Source: Curvibacter sp. PD_MW3 (GTDB lineage: Bacteria; Pseudomonadota; Gammaproteobacteria; Burkholderiales; Burkholderiaceae_C). From it: a stretch of 64,000 nucleotides of DNA. The notes under the pieces were generated by a model, which saw only the letters and a list, made by a program, of their open reading frames with translations, searched no databases and was not told where the DNA came from. The stretch lies in contig NSIV01000003.1 of NCBI GenBank assembly GCA_002633085.1, positions 1 to 64,000 on the forward strand, in the 5' to 3' direction. Of this stretch, positions 49,544-58,763 are shown in pieces (the first letter of the stretch is position 1; every line of letters starts with the position of its first letter). The translations under genes were made by a program, and so were the position numbers.

Positions 49544-49708
49544 CAAACGCCTCCAGCTCGGATATCTGTGTGAGCCACGATAACCCAGTCTGCGCCGCGA
49601 GGGAAGTCTTTACCGCAAAGCTCGCAGGCTGACGAAAACCCGATTGACGATCACTCTTACCTCGGTCAGGCTCTCGGCTGGACACTTTGCCTCATATTTG
49701 GAGACCCC

Positions 49709-50113
49709 ATGGATACCCGGCAACTGCAGACCGCGCTGACTGACTATTTCGCACCCTGGATCCAGGCACTTCATCTTGAGGTCGTATCCAGCGATGCCAA
49801 CCAGGTCACGTTGCGTCTGCCGCACAGCGATACGTTGGCGCGTACGGGCGGCATGGTATGCGGCCAAGCCATGATGGCTGCCGCCGATACGGCCATGGCA
49901 TTGGCCGTCTTCAGCCATTTCGGGCAATTCCGCCCCTGCACCACGGTGCAGATGAACAGCAGCTTTCTCAAACCCCTGTCGGGTCAGGATGGCCTGGTTG
50001 AGGCCCGACTGTTGCGGGTTGGCAAATCGCTGGCCTTCGGTGAAATCGATATCCGTAGCGTTTCTGACAGCAAAAGTGTTTGCCGCGCTTCGACCACTTA
50101 CGCGCTGCTCTAG
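49709..50113 (+). CDS. PaaI-family hotdog-fold thioesterase
   Basis: 134 residues, a single hotdog domain. ARTGGMVCGQAMMAAADTAMALAVFS is the central helix block with the catalytic-type aspartate, and QMNSSFLKPL follows. Such enzymes split aryl- or acyl-CoA thioesters. The substrate is unknown. It is divergent from the AAA gene and converges with a lipoprotein gene 22 bases on. Confidence 0.8.
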   Translation: MDTRQLQTALTDYFAPWIQALHLEVVSSDANQVTLRLPHSDTLARTGGMVCGQAMMAAADTAMALAVFSHFGQFRPCTTVQMNSSFLKPLSGQDGLVEARLLRVGKSLAFGEIDIRSVSDSKSVCRASTTYALL

Positions 50114-50134
50114 TTTTGCTGGTGCTGTGCGGCT

Positions 50135-50578
50135 TCAATTCCAGCCAATCACATCCAGACCTTTCTCGCTGATGCAGCGCTGCACAAAATTGCGATAGGT
50201 GCTGCTGGGCTTGTCCTGCATGGCTCCGCTCACGGCGCCCGCCGAACCGCCAACTGCCGCCCCGGTGGCGCCGGCACGCATCACCCCTTCTGTATCGCGC
50301 CCCGTCACCAAGGCGCCGACAGCGGCTGCCACGCCAACGGTGGCCGCGCCCTGCCCGGCCCGGCGTGCCACGGCATTGTTCTTCTCGTCTGGCGTCAAAC
50401 CGGCCGCTTGCGCGCGCGCCAGGCAGGCATCCACCTCTTGCTGCGCCCGGGCTTCCCCCATTCGCTTGAGGGCGGCATTCGGGTAAAGCACAGGCCGAGC
50501 CGAGGAACTGCCGGGACCGCTGGCCGCACAGGCCGTCAGCAATAACAGCGGGAGAAGGAATGACTTTGAAAGTTTCAT
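50135..50578 (-). CDS. Glycine-zipper lipoprotein
   Basis: 147 residues. The signal peptide ends at the lipobox LLTACA, so the mature protein is lipid-anchored. A conserved VDACLARAQAAGLTPDEKNNAVARRAGQG segment precedes a glycine-rich zipper (AAVGALVTGRDTEGVMRAGATGAAVGGSAGAVSGAM). The C-terminal NFVQRCISEKGLDVIGW has a second Cys that may pair with the one in VDACLA. The function is unknown. Confidence 0.75.
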   Translation of the reverse strand: MKLSKSFLLPLLLLTACAASGPGSSSARPVLYPNAALKRMGEARAQQEVDACLARAQAAGLTPDEKNNAVARRAGQGAATVGVAAAVGALVTGRDTEGVMRAGATGAAVGGSAGAVSGAMQDKPSSTYRNFVQRCISEKGLDVIGWN

Positions 50579-50693
50579 GTCTGCCTAACGGTTGCGGCTT
50601 CCCCTGCGCCGACCACAGCGGGACCTCATGTTTGTGAAAATGTAAAATCTGCCCAGTTGTTATAACTGCCGCATTAAGCAAGAAGGAAACACC

Positions 50694-50834
50694 ATGTCGA
50701 ACCCGACCCCTGCACATGACGCCAGCCAAGCTGATCCGCTCGAGAGCATCGTGCACTCCATTCCTGTTGTGATTCCCGTGGTTGGCGGCTTGCTGATCTT
50801 CCTGCTGGCCTTTATCGCCGTGTTCATGGCCTGA
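50694..50834 (+). CDS. 46-residue single-pass membrane protein
   Basis: The protein starts MSNPTPAHDASQADPLESIV and then has one strong membrane helix of about 25 residues ending in FIAVFMA. AAGAAGGAAA about 10 bases before the ATG is a good ribosome site. The composition is exactly that of a small membrane protein, not of a random open frame. I know of no function. It is divergent from the lipoprotein gene and ahead of the long gap before pckG. Confidence 0.65.
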   Translation: MSNPTPAHDASQADPLESIVHSIPVVIPVVGGLLIFLLAFIAVFMA

Positions 50835-51298
50835 TCACGCGTCTTGAGAAACGGGCTTGCTCCGCTGATTGCCGGTCCGTTTCTCCTCCTGCTATCCCTG
50901 TTTCCTACCGCGCTTCAACCTGATGCGGTAGCGACTCCAATCTCCTTGCCGCGTTTGCCTTGACGGCCCCATGTTGCCGGAAATTTCTTCCTCGCAACGT
51001 CTCTTGATTCCCTTCTGACCCAGCCGGGTGCATCCGTTTCATTGACGCTGACCACGGCCTCTCATCGCATTGGCGATACAGCACGGTCGTTTTCGTTTCA
51101 AAATTCACGGCAACATAACATCATGCGAGTTTTGCATAGATTTTGGCTGTCATCGCGGCGTAACAAACAGGCAAGTTCATACAATGAGCCCCGCCGCAGA
51201 TCAATTCCACGGCTGATTTTTTCCAAGCTGACGCATCCAGCCGCCAAGGCGCACGGCGTGCCAGCTTCGAAAAGATTATTCAACTAGGAGCCTCTCCC
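50835..51298. other. Intergenic region upstream of pckG
   Basis: 464 bases without a convincing gene. A nine-base inverted repeat GAGAAACGG / CCGTTTCTC at 50846-50885 directly follows the 46-codon gene and may end its transcript, though no T run is present. AACTAGGAGCC just before 51299 is the ribosome site of pckG. I could not identify the pckG promoter. Confidence 0.5.
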
Positions 51299-53176
51299 AT
51301 GAACTCTCCCGTGATGCAGGGCATTCACCTCAATGCGCCGAGCTATGTGAAAAACCCCAAACTGCTGGCCTGGGTGGCCGACATGGCGGCCTTGTGCAAA
51401 CCCGATGCCATCTACTGGTGCGACGGCAGCGACGAGGAATACAAACGCCTGTGCAACCAGTTGGTCCAAGCCGGCACCTTCATCAAGCTCAATGACGCCA
51501 AGCGCCCCAACAGCTTCCTGTGCCGCTCGGATGCCAGCGATGTGGCCCGCGTGGAAGACCGCACCTTCATCTGCTCAGCCCGCAAGGAAGACGCCGGCCC
51601 GACCAACAACTGGGTTGAGCCGACCGAAATGCGTGCCCAGCTGCAGTACGGCACGGCCGATGGCAAGCCCGCCCTGTTCAATGGCTGCATGAAAGGCCGC
51701 ACCATGTATGTGGTGCCGTTCTCCATGGGCCCGTTGGGCAGTGACATCGCCCACATCGGCGTTGAACTCTCTGACAGCGCCTACGTGGCCGTCAACATGA
51801 AGCTCATGACGCGCATGGGCAAGGCTGTCTATGACGTGCTGGGCACCGACGGCGAGTTCGTGCCGGCCATGCACACCGTCGGCGCCCCCCTGGAAGCGGG
51901 CCAGAAAGACGGCAGCTGGCCCTGCAACCAAACCAAATACATCGTGCACTACCCCGAGACGCGCGAGATCTGGTCCTACGGTTCCGGTTACGGCGGCAAC
52001 GCCTTGCTGGGCAAGAAGTGCTTCGCGCTGCGTATCGCCTCCAACATGGGCCGTGAGCAGGGCTGGCTGGCCGAACACATGCTGATCCTAGGTGTGACCA
52101 ACCCGCAAGGCAAGAAGTACCACGTGGCAGCGGCCTTCCCCAGCGCCTGTGGCAAGACCAATTTCTCAATGCTCGTGCCGCCGAAGGAGTTCGTGGGCTG
52201 GAAGGTCACGACCATTGGCGATGACATCGCCTGGGTCAAGCCCGGCAAAGATGGCCGCATGTACGCCATCAACCCGGAAGCGGGCTACTTCGGCGTCGCC
52301 CCCGGCACCAACTACAAGACCAACCCGAACTGCATGGATTCGCTCAAGAGCGACGTCATCTACACCAACGTCGCGCTGACCGATGACGGCGACGTCTGGT
52401 GGGAAGGCATGGACGGCGACGCACCGGCGCACGCCATCGACTGGCAAGGCAAGGACTGGACCCCGCAGATCGCCAAGGAAACCGGCGCCAAGGCCGCCCA
52501 CCCGAACTCGCGCTTCACCGTGGCCGCCACCAACAACCCGGCGCTGGATCCTGAATGGGACAACCCGAAGGGTGTGGCCATCGATGCCTTCATCTTTGGT
52601 GGCCGCCGCTCCAACACCGTGCCGCTGGTGACCGAAGCCCGCAACTGGGTGGAAGGCGTCTACATGGCCGCCACCATGGGTTCGGAAACCACTGCCGCCA
52701 TCATCGGCCAGCAGGGCGTGGTGCGCCGCGACCCGTTCGCCATGCTGCCCTTCACCGGCTACCACATGGGCGACTACTTTCAACATTGGCTCAACCTGGG
52801 CGAGAAGGTTGCGGCCCAGGGCGGCCGCCTGCCGGCCATCTTCACCACCAACTGGTTCCGCAAGGGCGAAGACGGCAAGTTCGTCTGGCCCGGTTATGGT
52901 GAAAACATGCGCGTGCTGAAGTGGATGATCGACCGTATCGAGGACGAAGCCAAAGGCCAGGAACACTTCTACGGCCTGAGCCCGACCTACGAAGAAATCA
53001 ACTGGAAGGGCCTGGACTTCACACCCGAGCAGTTCCACGCGGTGAACAGCATCGACAAGCAGCAGTGGCTGGCCGAGCTCAAGCTGCATGATGTGCTGTT
53101 CGAGCAAATCGACGCTCGCCTGCCCAAGGCACTGCGCGATACGCGCCAGCGCATTGAAAAACTGCTGAGCGCCTGA
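51299..53176 (+). CDS. pckG: Phosphoenolpyruvate carboxykinase (GTP)
   Basis: 625 residues, the size of GTP-type PEPCK. It converts oxaloacetate to phosphoenolpyruvate for gluconeogenesis. The kinase P-loop is [13 protein letters not shown], and the metal- and oxaloacetate-binding blocks include [20 protein letters not shown] and [15 protein letters not shown], with [12 protein letters not shown] for substrate. A strong ribosome site (AGGAG) precedes the ATG. It is monocistronic, with a long leader and a terminator. This fits an organism living on organic acids and aromatics, as the hpa and Bug genes suggest. Confidence 0.97.
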   Translation: MNSPVMQGIHLNAPSYVKNPKLLAWVADMAALCKPDAIYWCDGSDEEYKRLCNQLVQAGTFIKLNDAKRPNSFLCRSDASDVARVEDRTFICSARKEDAGPTNNWVEPTEMRAQLQYGTADGKPALFNGCMKGRTMYVVPFSMGPLGSDIAHIGVELSDSAYVAVNMKLMTRMGKAVYDVLGTDGEFVPAMHTVGAPLEAGQKDGSWPCNQTKYIVHYPETREIWSYGSGYGGNALLGKKCFALRIASNMGREQGWLAEHMLILGVTNPQGKKYHVAAAFPSACGKTNFSMLVPPKEFVGWKVTTIGDDIAWVKPGKDGRMYAINPEAGYFGVAPGTNYKTNPNCMDSLKSDVIYTNVALTDDGDVWWEGMDGDAPAHAIDWQGKDWTPQIAKETGAKAAHPNSRFTVAATNNPALDPEWDNPKGVAIDAFIFGGRRSNTVPLVTEARNWVEGVYMAATMGSETTAAIIGQQGVVRRDPFAMLPFTGYHMGDYFQHWLNLGEKVAAQGGRLPAIFTTNWFRKGEDGKFVWPGYGENMRVLKWMIDRIEDEAKGQEHFYGLSPTYEEINWKGLDFTPEQFHAVNSIDKQQWLAELKLHDVLFEQIDARLPKALRDTRQRIEKLLSA

Positions 53177-53207
53177 GCATCCCCTTGGCGCGCAAGCGCC
53201 AGCCAAC

Positions 53208-53238
53208 AAAAAAGCCACCGCATGCGGTGGCTTTTTTT
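53208..53238. terminator. Bidirectional terminator between pckG and the hypothetical membrane gene
   Basis: The perfect palindrome GCCACCGCATGCGGTGGC has six A residues before and seven T residues after, so it can stop transcription from both converging genes. Confidence 0.93.
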
Positions 53239-53273
53239 ACCTCGTATGAATCTGAAGACTCAGGGCATCAGGA

Positions 53274-53693
53274 TCAAGCTTCCTGGCGTGTACGGGCGGC
53301 TTGCAGATCAGCCATCACCCGCTCATCTTTGCGCGCCAGTTCCCACAGCCGCTCATCAGCACGCTTGCGAGCCACGCCACGCGACCAGTCATCCAGCGCT
53401 TTGATCGAGCGTGCAGCCAAACGGCGCGCCGTGTCTGCCAACAAGGCGATGGCGGCAAAGCCCACCACCCACAACACAACCCAGCCAGCCAGCAGATGGC
53501 CATCGGCCCAAGTGTCGACCAATTGGTCAGCCACCACAACCAATGCCGCCACCATGGCAGCCAGCAACATGGCAGCCAGACCTTTGGTGGTATCAAAACC
53601 CTTGCGCATTTGGCCGGCAGCGGCAACAGCATTCTCGAAACGGGCAACGCCCGGATGGCTGCTGGGGTATTCAACGTGTACAAAACTGGTCAT
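53274..53693 (-). CDS. Hypothetical membrane protein
   Basis: 139 residues. A soluble start (MTSFVHVEYPSSHPGVARFE) is followed by two adjacent membrane helices at about residues 37-55 and 68-87, and then a long charged helix (RKRADERLWELARKDERVMADLQAARTRQEA) likely to form a coiled coil in the cytoplasm. I recognise no named family. It is divergent from a LysR-type gene across a 123-base AT-rich gap with inverted repeats, so the LysR protein may control it. Confidence 0.7.
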   Translation of the reverse strand: MTSFVHVEYPSSHPGVARFENAVAAAGQMRKGFDTTKGLAAMLLAAMVAALVVVADQLVDTWADGHLLAGWVVLWVVGFAAIALLADTARRLAARSIKALDDWSRGVARKRADERLWELARKDERVMADLQAARTRQEA

Positions 53694-53736
53694 GATGGAC
53701 CTCCTTAACGAAACAAAATCTTTGCGATGCCGTGAT

Positions 53737-53784
53737 ATTAGGGTTATCTCTAATGTGACTCAACTTTATTGTTGTGATGCACAA
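53737..53784. promoter_or_regulatory. Possible LysR binding sites
   Basis: Two inverted repeats lie in the divergent promoter region: ATTAG-N8-CTAAT at 53737-53754 and TTGTG-N3-CACAA at 53772-53784. The first contains the T-N11-A pattern of LysR boxes. Which one the neighbouring LysR protein uses is unknown. Confidence 0.5.
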
Positions 53785-53816
53785 TATTCACCGTAGTGAT
53801 ATATTAAGTCTCGCCC

Positions 53817-54806
53817 ATGAATCCGCTTAACTTTCGCACGCTGGATCTCAATCTGCTTCGTGTCTTTAATGAAGTCATGGTGGAGCGCAGTCTGACAAAA
53901 GCCGCAAGTAAGCTATCACTTACACAGCCAGCCGTCAGCAATGCCCTGCGCCGCCTGCGTGAAACACTTGGTGACGATTTACTGCGTCGCAGCGGCCAAG
54001 GCCTGGAACCCACCCCCCGGGCGCTGGCACTGTGGCCCACAGTGCAGGAGGCGCTGCGCCAGCTGGAGGAGACGCTGTCGCCCGGCAGCTTCGTACCGGC
54101 GCAGGCCAATACCACCTTCGTGCTGGCCACCGCTGATTCCACGGCGGCAGAGTTGATTCCCGGCCTGGTGAAAGTACTCGACCAGGATGCCCCCGGTGTC
54201 ACCATCCGCGTGGTGCCCCTGACGACCCGCGACCCGCGCCGGTTGCTGCAGGAAGAGTCGGCCGACATGGCGATCGGTTACTTCCCGGCCGTCATCGCCA
54301 GCCTGACCGCCCAGGCCGAGGCCGGCGAGGCCGTGGCATTCCATCACCAGCGCCTCTATTACAGCAAATACGTGTGTGTGATGCGGCGTGACCATCCGCT
54401 GGCCGGTGAGCCGTTGACGCTCGAGCGCTTCTGCGAAGCACGCCACCTGCTGGTGAGCTTTTCCGGCCGGCCTTACGGCTTCATCGACCAAGCCCTGGCC
54501 TCGCTGGGGCGCCAGCGACATATCGTGCTGACCGTCAACCAGTTCTTTACCGCCGGCCGGGTGGTGGCCACCTCCAACCTGCTGACCGTGCTGCCGCGTC
54601 ACTTCGTGAGCGTGACCGGCATTGCCGACCAGCTGGTGCTGCGTGAACTGCCCTTCGAGGTGCCCGCCATCCATGTGGACGCCCTGTGGCATCGCCGTGT
54701 GCACCATCACAGCGCCCACGAATGGCTGCGCGGCGTGGTAGCCCAACTACCAAGTCGCGCCCATGCGGACAAACTGACGTCCAGCGTCATCGACCTGGGA
54801 CAATGA
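53817..54806 (+). CDS. LysR-family transcriptional regulator
   Basis: 329 residues. The winged helix-turn-helix is LDLNLLRVFNEVMVERSLTKAASKLSLTQPAVSNALRRLRETLGDDLLRR at the N-terminus, followed by a substrate-binding-like effector domain. SLTKAASKLSLTQPAVSNAL resembles the NodD/NahR/PnbR branch. The gene is divergent from the hypothetical membrane gene and four bases from the phosphoesterase gene downstream, with which it may be cotranscribed. The effector is unknown. Confidence 0.88.
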   Translation: MNPLNFRTLDLNLLRVFNEVMVERSLTKAASKLSLTQPAVSNALRRLRETLGDDLLRRSGQGLEPTPRALALWPTVQEALRQLEETLSPGSFVPAQANTTFVLATADSTAAELIPGLVKVLDQDAPGVTIRVVPLTTRDPRRLLQEESADMAIGYFPAVIASLTAQAEAGEAVAFHHQRLYYSKYVCVMRRDHPLAGEPLTLERFCEARHLLVSFSGRPYGFIDQALASLGRQRHIVLTVNQFFTAGRVVATSNLLTVLPRHFVSVTGIADQLVLRELPFEVPAIHVDALWHRRVHHHSAHEWLRGVVAQLPSRAHADKLTSSVIDLGQ

Positions 54807-54810
54807 CGGC

Positions 54811-55707
54811 GTGAAGATCCAGTTGCTCTCCGACCTGCACCTCGAAGCCGACCCCAGCTTCGCCCCCACGCCAGCCCCCGGCGCCGATCTGTTGGTGCTG
54901 GCCGGAGACATCGGCTCCTACCAGGCCGGCTCGCAACTGCGGGATCACGACTTTGGCCTGGGCCTGTTCTCACCCCGCCACGGCTGGCCCACCCCTGTGC
55001 TGTTCGTGCCCGGCAACCATGAATACGACCGGCAGGATTTCGATCAGGCGCATGCGCGCCTGCAAGAGACGTGCAAGCGGCTGGGCATCCGCCTGCTGGA
55101 GCGCGAGGTCGTGACCGCGACGGAGCTGCTAGGCCCCTCGGCTCCGCCCGTGCGTTTCGTCGGCACCACCTTGTGGAGCGATTTCGATGCACTGAATCCC
55201 GCCGCACCCACAGCCGGCAGCGCGCTCACCCAGGTGCTACAGGCACGCGACAAAGCCTTTCGGGCGGCCAACTTCTACCTGCGCAAGACGGAGACCATCC
55301 GCTTCGGAGAACCGATGTTGGCCGAGCAGATACGCGAGCATGCCCTGGTCTGCCAGGCCTGGCTGCGCGACACGCTGGCGCGGCACTTCGATGGCGAGAC
55401 CGTGGTCATCACCCACTTTGCCCCAAGCCTGCAAAGTGCCGATCCGCGCTACGGACTGGCCCCCGGCACCGCAGGTTTTTGCAATGCCCTGGATGACCTG
55501 CTGCCGCGGGCCCGGTTATGGCTGCATGGCCACCTGCACTGCCCGAGCGACTACACACGTCACGGCTGTCGCGTGGTTGCCAATCCACTGGGTTATGCTC
55601 GCAAGGGCGAACAGGCCCAGTTCAATCCAACGCTGAGCCTGGACTTGCCCAGTGATCTCTTCCGGAAATTTGACGCGGGTCATGAACCGACCGGCGTCGC
55701 TGGATAA
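54811..55707 (+). CDS. Calcineurin-like metallophosphoesterase
   Basis: 298 residues from a GTG start four bases after the LysR gene. The metal-binding motifs are in order: SDLHLE at the N-terminus, AGDIGS, VPGNHEYD, ITHFAPS and HGHLH. The substrate is unknown; such proteins include nucleotide and phosphodiester hydrolases. The short distance to the LysR gene suggests one transcript. The last 40 bases contain no overlap problem with the stress protein gene downstream. Confidence 0.85.
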   Translation: MKIQLLSDLHLEADPSFAPTPAPGADLLVLAGDIGSYQAGSQLRDHDFGLGLFSPRHGWPTPVLFVPGNHEYDRQDFDQAHARLQETCKRLGIRLLEREVVTATELLGPSAPPVRFVGTTLWSDFDALNPAAPTAGSALTQVLQARDKAFRAANFYLRKTETIRFGEPMLAEQIREHALVCQAWLRDTLARHFDGETVVITHFAPSLQSADPRYGLAPGTAGFCNALDDLLPRARLWLHGHLHCPSDYTRHGCRVVANPLGYARKGEQAQFNPTLSLDLPSDLFRKFDAGHEPTGVAG

Positions 55708-55735
55708 ACTACGGTATCGAAACGAGGAGCTGACC

Positions 55736-56158
55736 ATGAAAATTCTTCTGGCCGTCGACGGCAGTGAATACACCAAAAAAATGCTGGCATACCTGACAAC
55801 CCATGACGAGTTGTTCACCGCTGCCAACCAATACACCATCTTCACTGCGCAGCCGGCGCTGCCGCCCCGCGCCCGTGCCGCCGTGGGCAAGGAGATTGTG
55901 GACAAATACTATTCCGAGGAAGCCGAGAAGGTGCTGAGCCCGGTGTCCAAGTTCCTGACGCGCCATGGCATCGATGCCAAGAGCGTCTGGAAAGTCGGCC
56001 ACGCCGGCGAGAGCATTGCCAAGATGGCCGAGTCCGGTAAGTACGATCTGCTGGTCATGGGTTCGCACGGCCACAGCGCCCTGGGCAACCTGGTGATGGG
56101 CTCGGTGGCGACCCAGGTGCTGGCACACTGCGAAGTGCCGGTTCTGCTGGTCCGCTAA
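55736..56158 (+). CDS. Universal stress protein (UspA family)
   Basis: 140 residues, one Usp domain. MKILLAVDGSEYTKK is the N-terminal strand and MGSHGHSALGNLVMGSVA is the ATP-binding G-x2-G-x9-GS motif, so it is of the nucleotide-binding type. The ATG used has GAGGAG 10 bases upstream; a longer open frame into the phosphoesterase end was rejected. It is probably monocistronic and followed by a strong hairpin. Confidence 0.92.
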   Translation: MKILLAVDGSEYTKKMLAYLTTHDELFTAANQYTIFTAQPALPPRARAAVGKEIVDKYYSEEAEKVLSPVSKFLTRHGIDAKSVWKVGHAGESIAKMAESGKYDLLVMGSHGHSALGNLVMGSVATQVLAHCEVPVLLVR

Positions 56159-56168
56159 GCCAGTAGAC

Positions 56169-56196
56169 GACGCCCGCCCCAAGCGGGGTGGGCGTC
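56169..56196. terminator. Hairpin between convergent uspA-type and peptidase genes
   Basis: GACGCCCGCCCC and GGGGTGGGCGTC pair over 12 positions with one G-T pair around a four-base loop. No T run follows in either direction. Its place two bases before the peptidase stop and 11 after the stress protein stop suggests a transcription end. Confidence 0.55.
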
Positions 56197-56197
56197 C

Positions 56198-57034
56198 TCA
56201 AGGACGCAGTGGCGCGTCCGTGCCATCTGCGGCTAGGGTGTCTCCCATCCACTGCCGCAAGTCCTGCCACATACGCTGAATTTCCACGTTACGCGGCGTC
56301 AGCAAGGCGCTCGGCAGTTCGATCGTGACCACCGGCATGCCCTTGTGCACGCCGCCATAGTTGCCCAAAGACCCGGGGAAGATGCCAACCTGATCCAGGT
56401 ACAGGCGCCCCAGCCGGCTGGGCGGCTGGATCGGGCCATCAAAGTCCAACACCCCATAAGGCGCATGAATGCTCACAATCAGGTTGGGCTGGAAACGCTG
56501 CATCTCTTCATGCAGGAACCTCGACTCCGGCTCGCTCAACGGGGTCTTGCCCGGCCAGCGACGCGGGTCCTTGCGCGTGCGTTTTTCCCAGTAGAACGGT
56601 GCATCGCGTTCCCAGTTCGGCGTGGGGAAGTTGCGGTTGAGATCCACGCCGTTGGCGTTGACGCGGTGCGATGGCCGGCTGAACAGCCCATCCGGGTTGA
56701 GCGCCGGAATGAAACGCCAGTGTGTACGTTCCGGCGCCTCCTGCGCCAGCTGGATCCAGTGCAAGGCCACCGATGACGATGACAGCTCGTCACCGTGCAT
56801 GCCGCCGATCACCAGCACGCGCAGGCGCGCGCCCTCGGGCCGGATATCGCGCGTGTAGATCGGCCGCCCCTTGACGCTGCGGGCACGGGAATCCTGCAAC
56901 TGGGCCTGCTCGCACAACGCGCGCTGAACATTGGGCAGGCGGGCATAAAAATCGTCACACGCGAGCCCGGCATGGGCACCGCCCGCCAGCAGCAGGGCGA
57001 GCGACACGGACAGCTTCTGAAAACCAAAGTGCAT
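56198..57034 (-). CDS. M14-family zinc carboxypeptidase, secreted
   Basis: 278 residues. The signal peptide ends GGAHAG. Zinc ligands of the M14 family are seen as His and Glu in IGGMHGDELSS and a His in VSIHAPYG; the catalytic Glu is likely in VVTIELPSA. NANGVDLNRNFPT is the substrate-binding Asn-Arg block. Its length and these motifs resemble the murein tripeptide amidase MpaA group, but the signal peptide puts it in the periplasm. A role in peptidoglycan peptide trimming is inference. Confidence 0.8.
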   Translation of the reverse strand: MHFGFQKLSVSLALLLAGGAHAGLACDDFYARLPNVQRALCEQAQLQDSRARSVKGRPIYTRDIRPEGARLRVLVIGGMHGDELSSSSVALHWIQLAQEAPERTHWRFIPALNPDGLFSRPSHRVNANGVDLNRNFPTPNWERDAPFYWEKRTRKDPRRWPGKTPLSEPESRFLHEEMQRFQPNLIVSIHAPYGVLDFDGPIQPPSRLGRLYLDQVGIFPGSLGNYGGVHKGMPVVTIELPSALLTPRNVEIQRMWQDLRQWMGDTLAADGTDAPLRP

Positions 57035-57086
57035 GGTGCAATTTTAGGCCTCGGCCAAGGCCGGCAAATTCAGTTACATTGCCTTC

Positions 57087-57605
57087 ATGTCATCGTCTGT
57101 TGCGGGCCTGCAGGCCCGTCCCCCGAGCTTTACGCAAACCGAATTCCGCCATGCCCTGGGCATGTTCGCCACCGGCGTGACCATTGTCACGGCGCGTGCT
57201 GCCAACGGCAAGCTGGTCGGCCTGACGGCCAATTCGTTCAACTCGGTCTCGCTGCATCCGCCGCTGGTGCTGTGGAGCCTGTCGCATGCGGCCGCCTCCA
57301 TGGCTGCGTTCAGCAGTGGCTCCCACTACGCCATCAACATCCTGGCCGCCGACCAGCAGGAGCTGGCGCGGCGCTTCGCCACCAAAGGCGTGGATCGCTG
57401 GGCCGGGGTTGATTTCACGGAAGGGCACGGTGGCGCGCCGCTGCTGGCCGGTGCCGCCGCCACCTTCGAGTGTTTCAATCGCAGCCGTTACGACGAAGGC
57501 GACCACGTGATCTTTGTCGGCGAGGTCGAGCGCTGCGCCCACCGCGACGGTGCCGCGCCGCTGCTGTACCACGGCGGCAAGTTCTATGCCGAGCATCCGT
57601 TGTGA
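57087..57605 (+). CDS. Flavin reductase-like domain protein
   Basis: 172 residues. FRHALGMFATGVTIVTARAANGKLVGLTANSFNSVSLHPPLVLWSL is the FMN-binding signature of the family of HpaC and other two-component monooxygenase reductases. These enzymes supply reduced flavin to a separate oxygenase. HpaC would match the hpa pathway of the first 4 kb, yet the gene is 53 kb away from it and no oxygenase gene is nearby, so I do not assign the symbol. It is divergent from the peptidase gene. Confidence 0.85.
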   Translation: MSSSVAGLQARPPSFTQTEFRHALGMFATGVTIVTARAANGKLVGLTANSFNSVSLHPPLVLWSLSHAAASMAAFSSGSHYAINILAADQQELARRFATKGVDRWAGVDFTEGHGGAPLLAGAAATFECFNRSRYDEGDHVIFVGEVERCAHRDGAAPLLYHGGKFYAEHPL

Positions 57606-57842
57606 GAGGGTACACCCCCAGGCTTCGCGCACTGCGTGTCGCTCATCGCCGTGGGGCCTCGGCCGGAGACCGAGGCTCTTCGACCTGTCCAAGCCTGCGC
57701 AGGCAGGCTTGGAGCCGCAGGCCTCAGCCCCCCTTGCAGGGGGCAACGCCAGTGGCCCGGCGGAGCCGGTTCCTCGGCGTTTCCCGACTGGGGCACCTCC
57801 TTCGTACGCCCTTCGTTTCAGGCTGCATCTCATCTCGCTGAC
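57606..57842. repeat. Hairpin-rich intergenic repeat
   Basis: The 237-base gap has a row of inverted repeats: GCCTCGG/CCGAGGC around seven bases; an 11-base perfect pair TCCAAGCCTGC/GCAGGCTTGGA around GCAG; CCCCC/GGGGG around TTGCA; and CCGGC/GCCGG around GGA. The last two, with GGGGGCAACGCCAGTGGCCC, resemble intergenic elements I have seen in Comamonadaceae. A frame remains open through it, but the sequence is not protein-like. Confidence 0.6.
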
Positions 57843-58745
57843 ATGACATCTCCCACGCGCAAAGAACACCTCGACGGCGTGGCGGCCGTCATCTTGCTGG
57901 CCTGCTGCCTGTTCTGGGGCTTCCAGCAGGTGCTGGTCAAGGCCACGCTGCCGGAGTTGCCACCGGTGTTCCAGGCCGGCGTGCGCTTCGTCGGTGCCGC
58001 GCTGTTGCTGATGCTGTGGTGCCATCGGCGCGGCATCGCCCTGTTCGCGCGCGACGGCACGCTCTGGCCCGGCCTGCTGGCAGGCGCGCTGTTTGCCGGC
58101 GAATTTGCCTGCCTGTACATCGGCTTGCAGTTCACCAGCGCCTCCCGGCTGACGGTCTTCCTCTACACCTCACCCTTCTGGGTCGCGCTGCTGTTGCCGC
58201 TGCTGGTGCGCATCGAGCGTCTGCGGCCACTGCAATGGCTGGGTCTGTTGCTAGCGTTTTGCGCCTTGGTGTTCGCCATGCGCGAGAGCTTTGTCACGCC
58301 GGCTTCGGAGGGGCAGTTGCTGGGCGATGCGCTGGCACTGATCGCCGGCCTGGCCTGGGGGCTGACCACCATCACCATCCGTGCCAGTACCCTGGCCCGC
58401 GCCTCGGCCGAGAAGCTGCTGTTTTACCAGGTGGGCGTCAGCGCTGCCACGCTGCCGCTGTTGTCGCTCGCGCTGGGTGAGCGCTGGACCTGGCAGTTCA
58501 GCCCCTTTGCAATCACCTCACTCATGCTGCAGACGGTGGTGGGTGCTTTTGCCAGCTACCTGGCGTGGATGTGGATGCTGGGCCGCTACCCAGCCACCAA
58601 GATCTCGGCGTTCGTCTTCCTGACCCCCATGTTCGCACTGCTGTTCGGCGCGCTCTGGCTAAACGAGCCGCTCACCCCCAGCCTGATCACCGCATTGGCC
58701 CTAGTGGCCGTGGGCATCGTGCTGGTCAATCGCAAGGCCGGCTGA
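57843..58745 (+). CDS. DMT/EamA-family transporter
   Basis: 300 residues with ten membrane segments in two EamA repeats. LACCLFWGFQQVLVKATLPELPPVFQAGVRF and YLAWMWMLGRYPATKISAFVFLTPMFALLFGALWLNEPL are the usual blocks. I used the ATG behind the repeat region; the long extension upstream is repeat DNA. The substrate is unknown. It is 18 bases ahead of a Bug gene and may be transcribed with it. Confidence 0.8.
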   Translation: MTSPTRKEHLDGVAAVILLACCLFWGFQQVLVKATLPELPPVFQAGVRFVGAALLLMLWCHRRGIALFARDGTLWPGLLAGALFAGEFACLYIGLQFTSASRLTVFLYTSPFWVALLLPLLVRIERLRPLQWLGLLLAFCALVFAMRESFVTPASEGQLLGDALALIAGLAWGLTTITIRASTLARASAEKLLFYQVGVSAATLPLLSLALGERWTWQFSPFAITSLMLQTVVGAFASYLAWMWMLGRYPATKISAFVFLTPMFALLFGALWLNEPLTPSLITALALVAVGIVLVNRKAG

Positions 58746-58763
58746 GCCGGCAGGAGTTCTCCC

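Noticed and set aside
50846..50885. Nine-base inverted repeat as a certain terminator
   Set aside because: The loop is 22 bases and no T run follows, so I keep it only as a note in the intergenic entry.
57087..57605. Naming the flavin reductase hpaC
   Set aside because: The family fits, but there is no hpaB gene nearby and the gene is 53 kb from the hpa operon.
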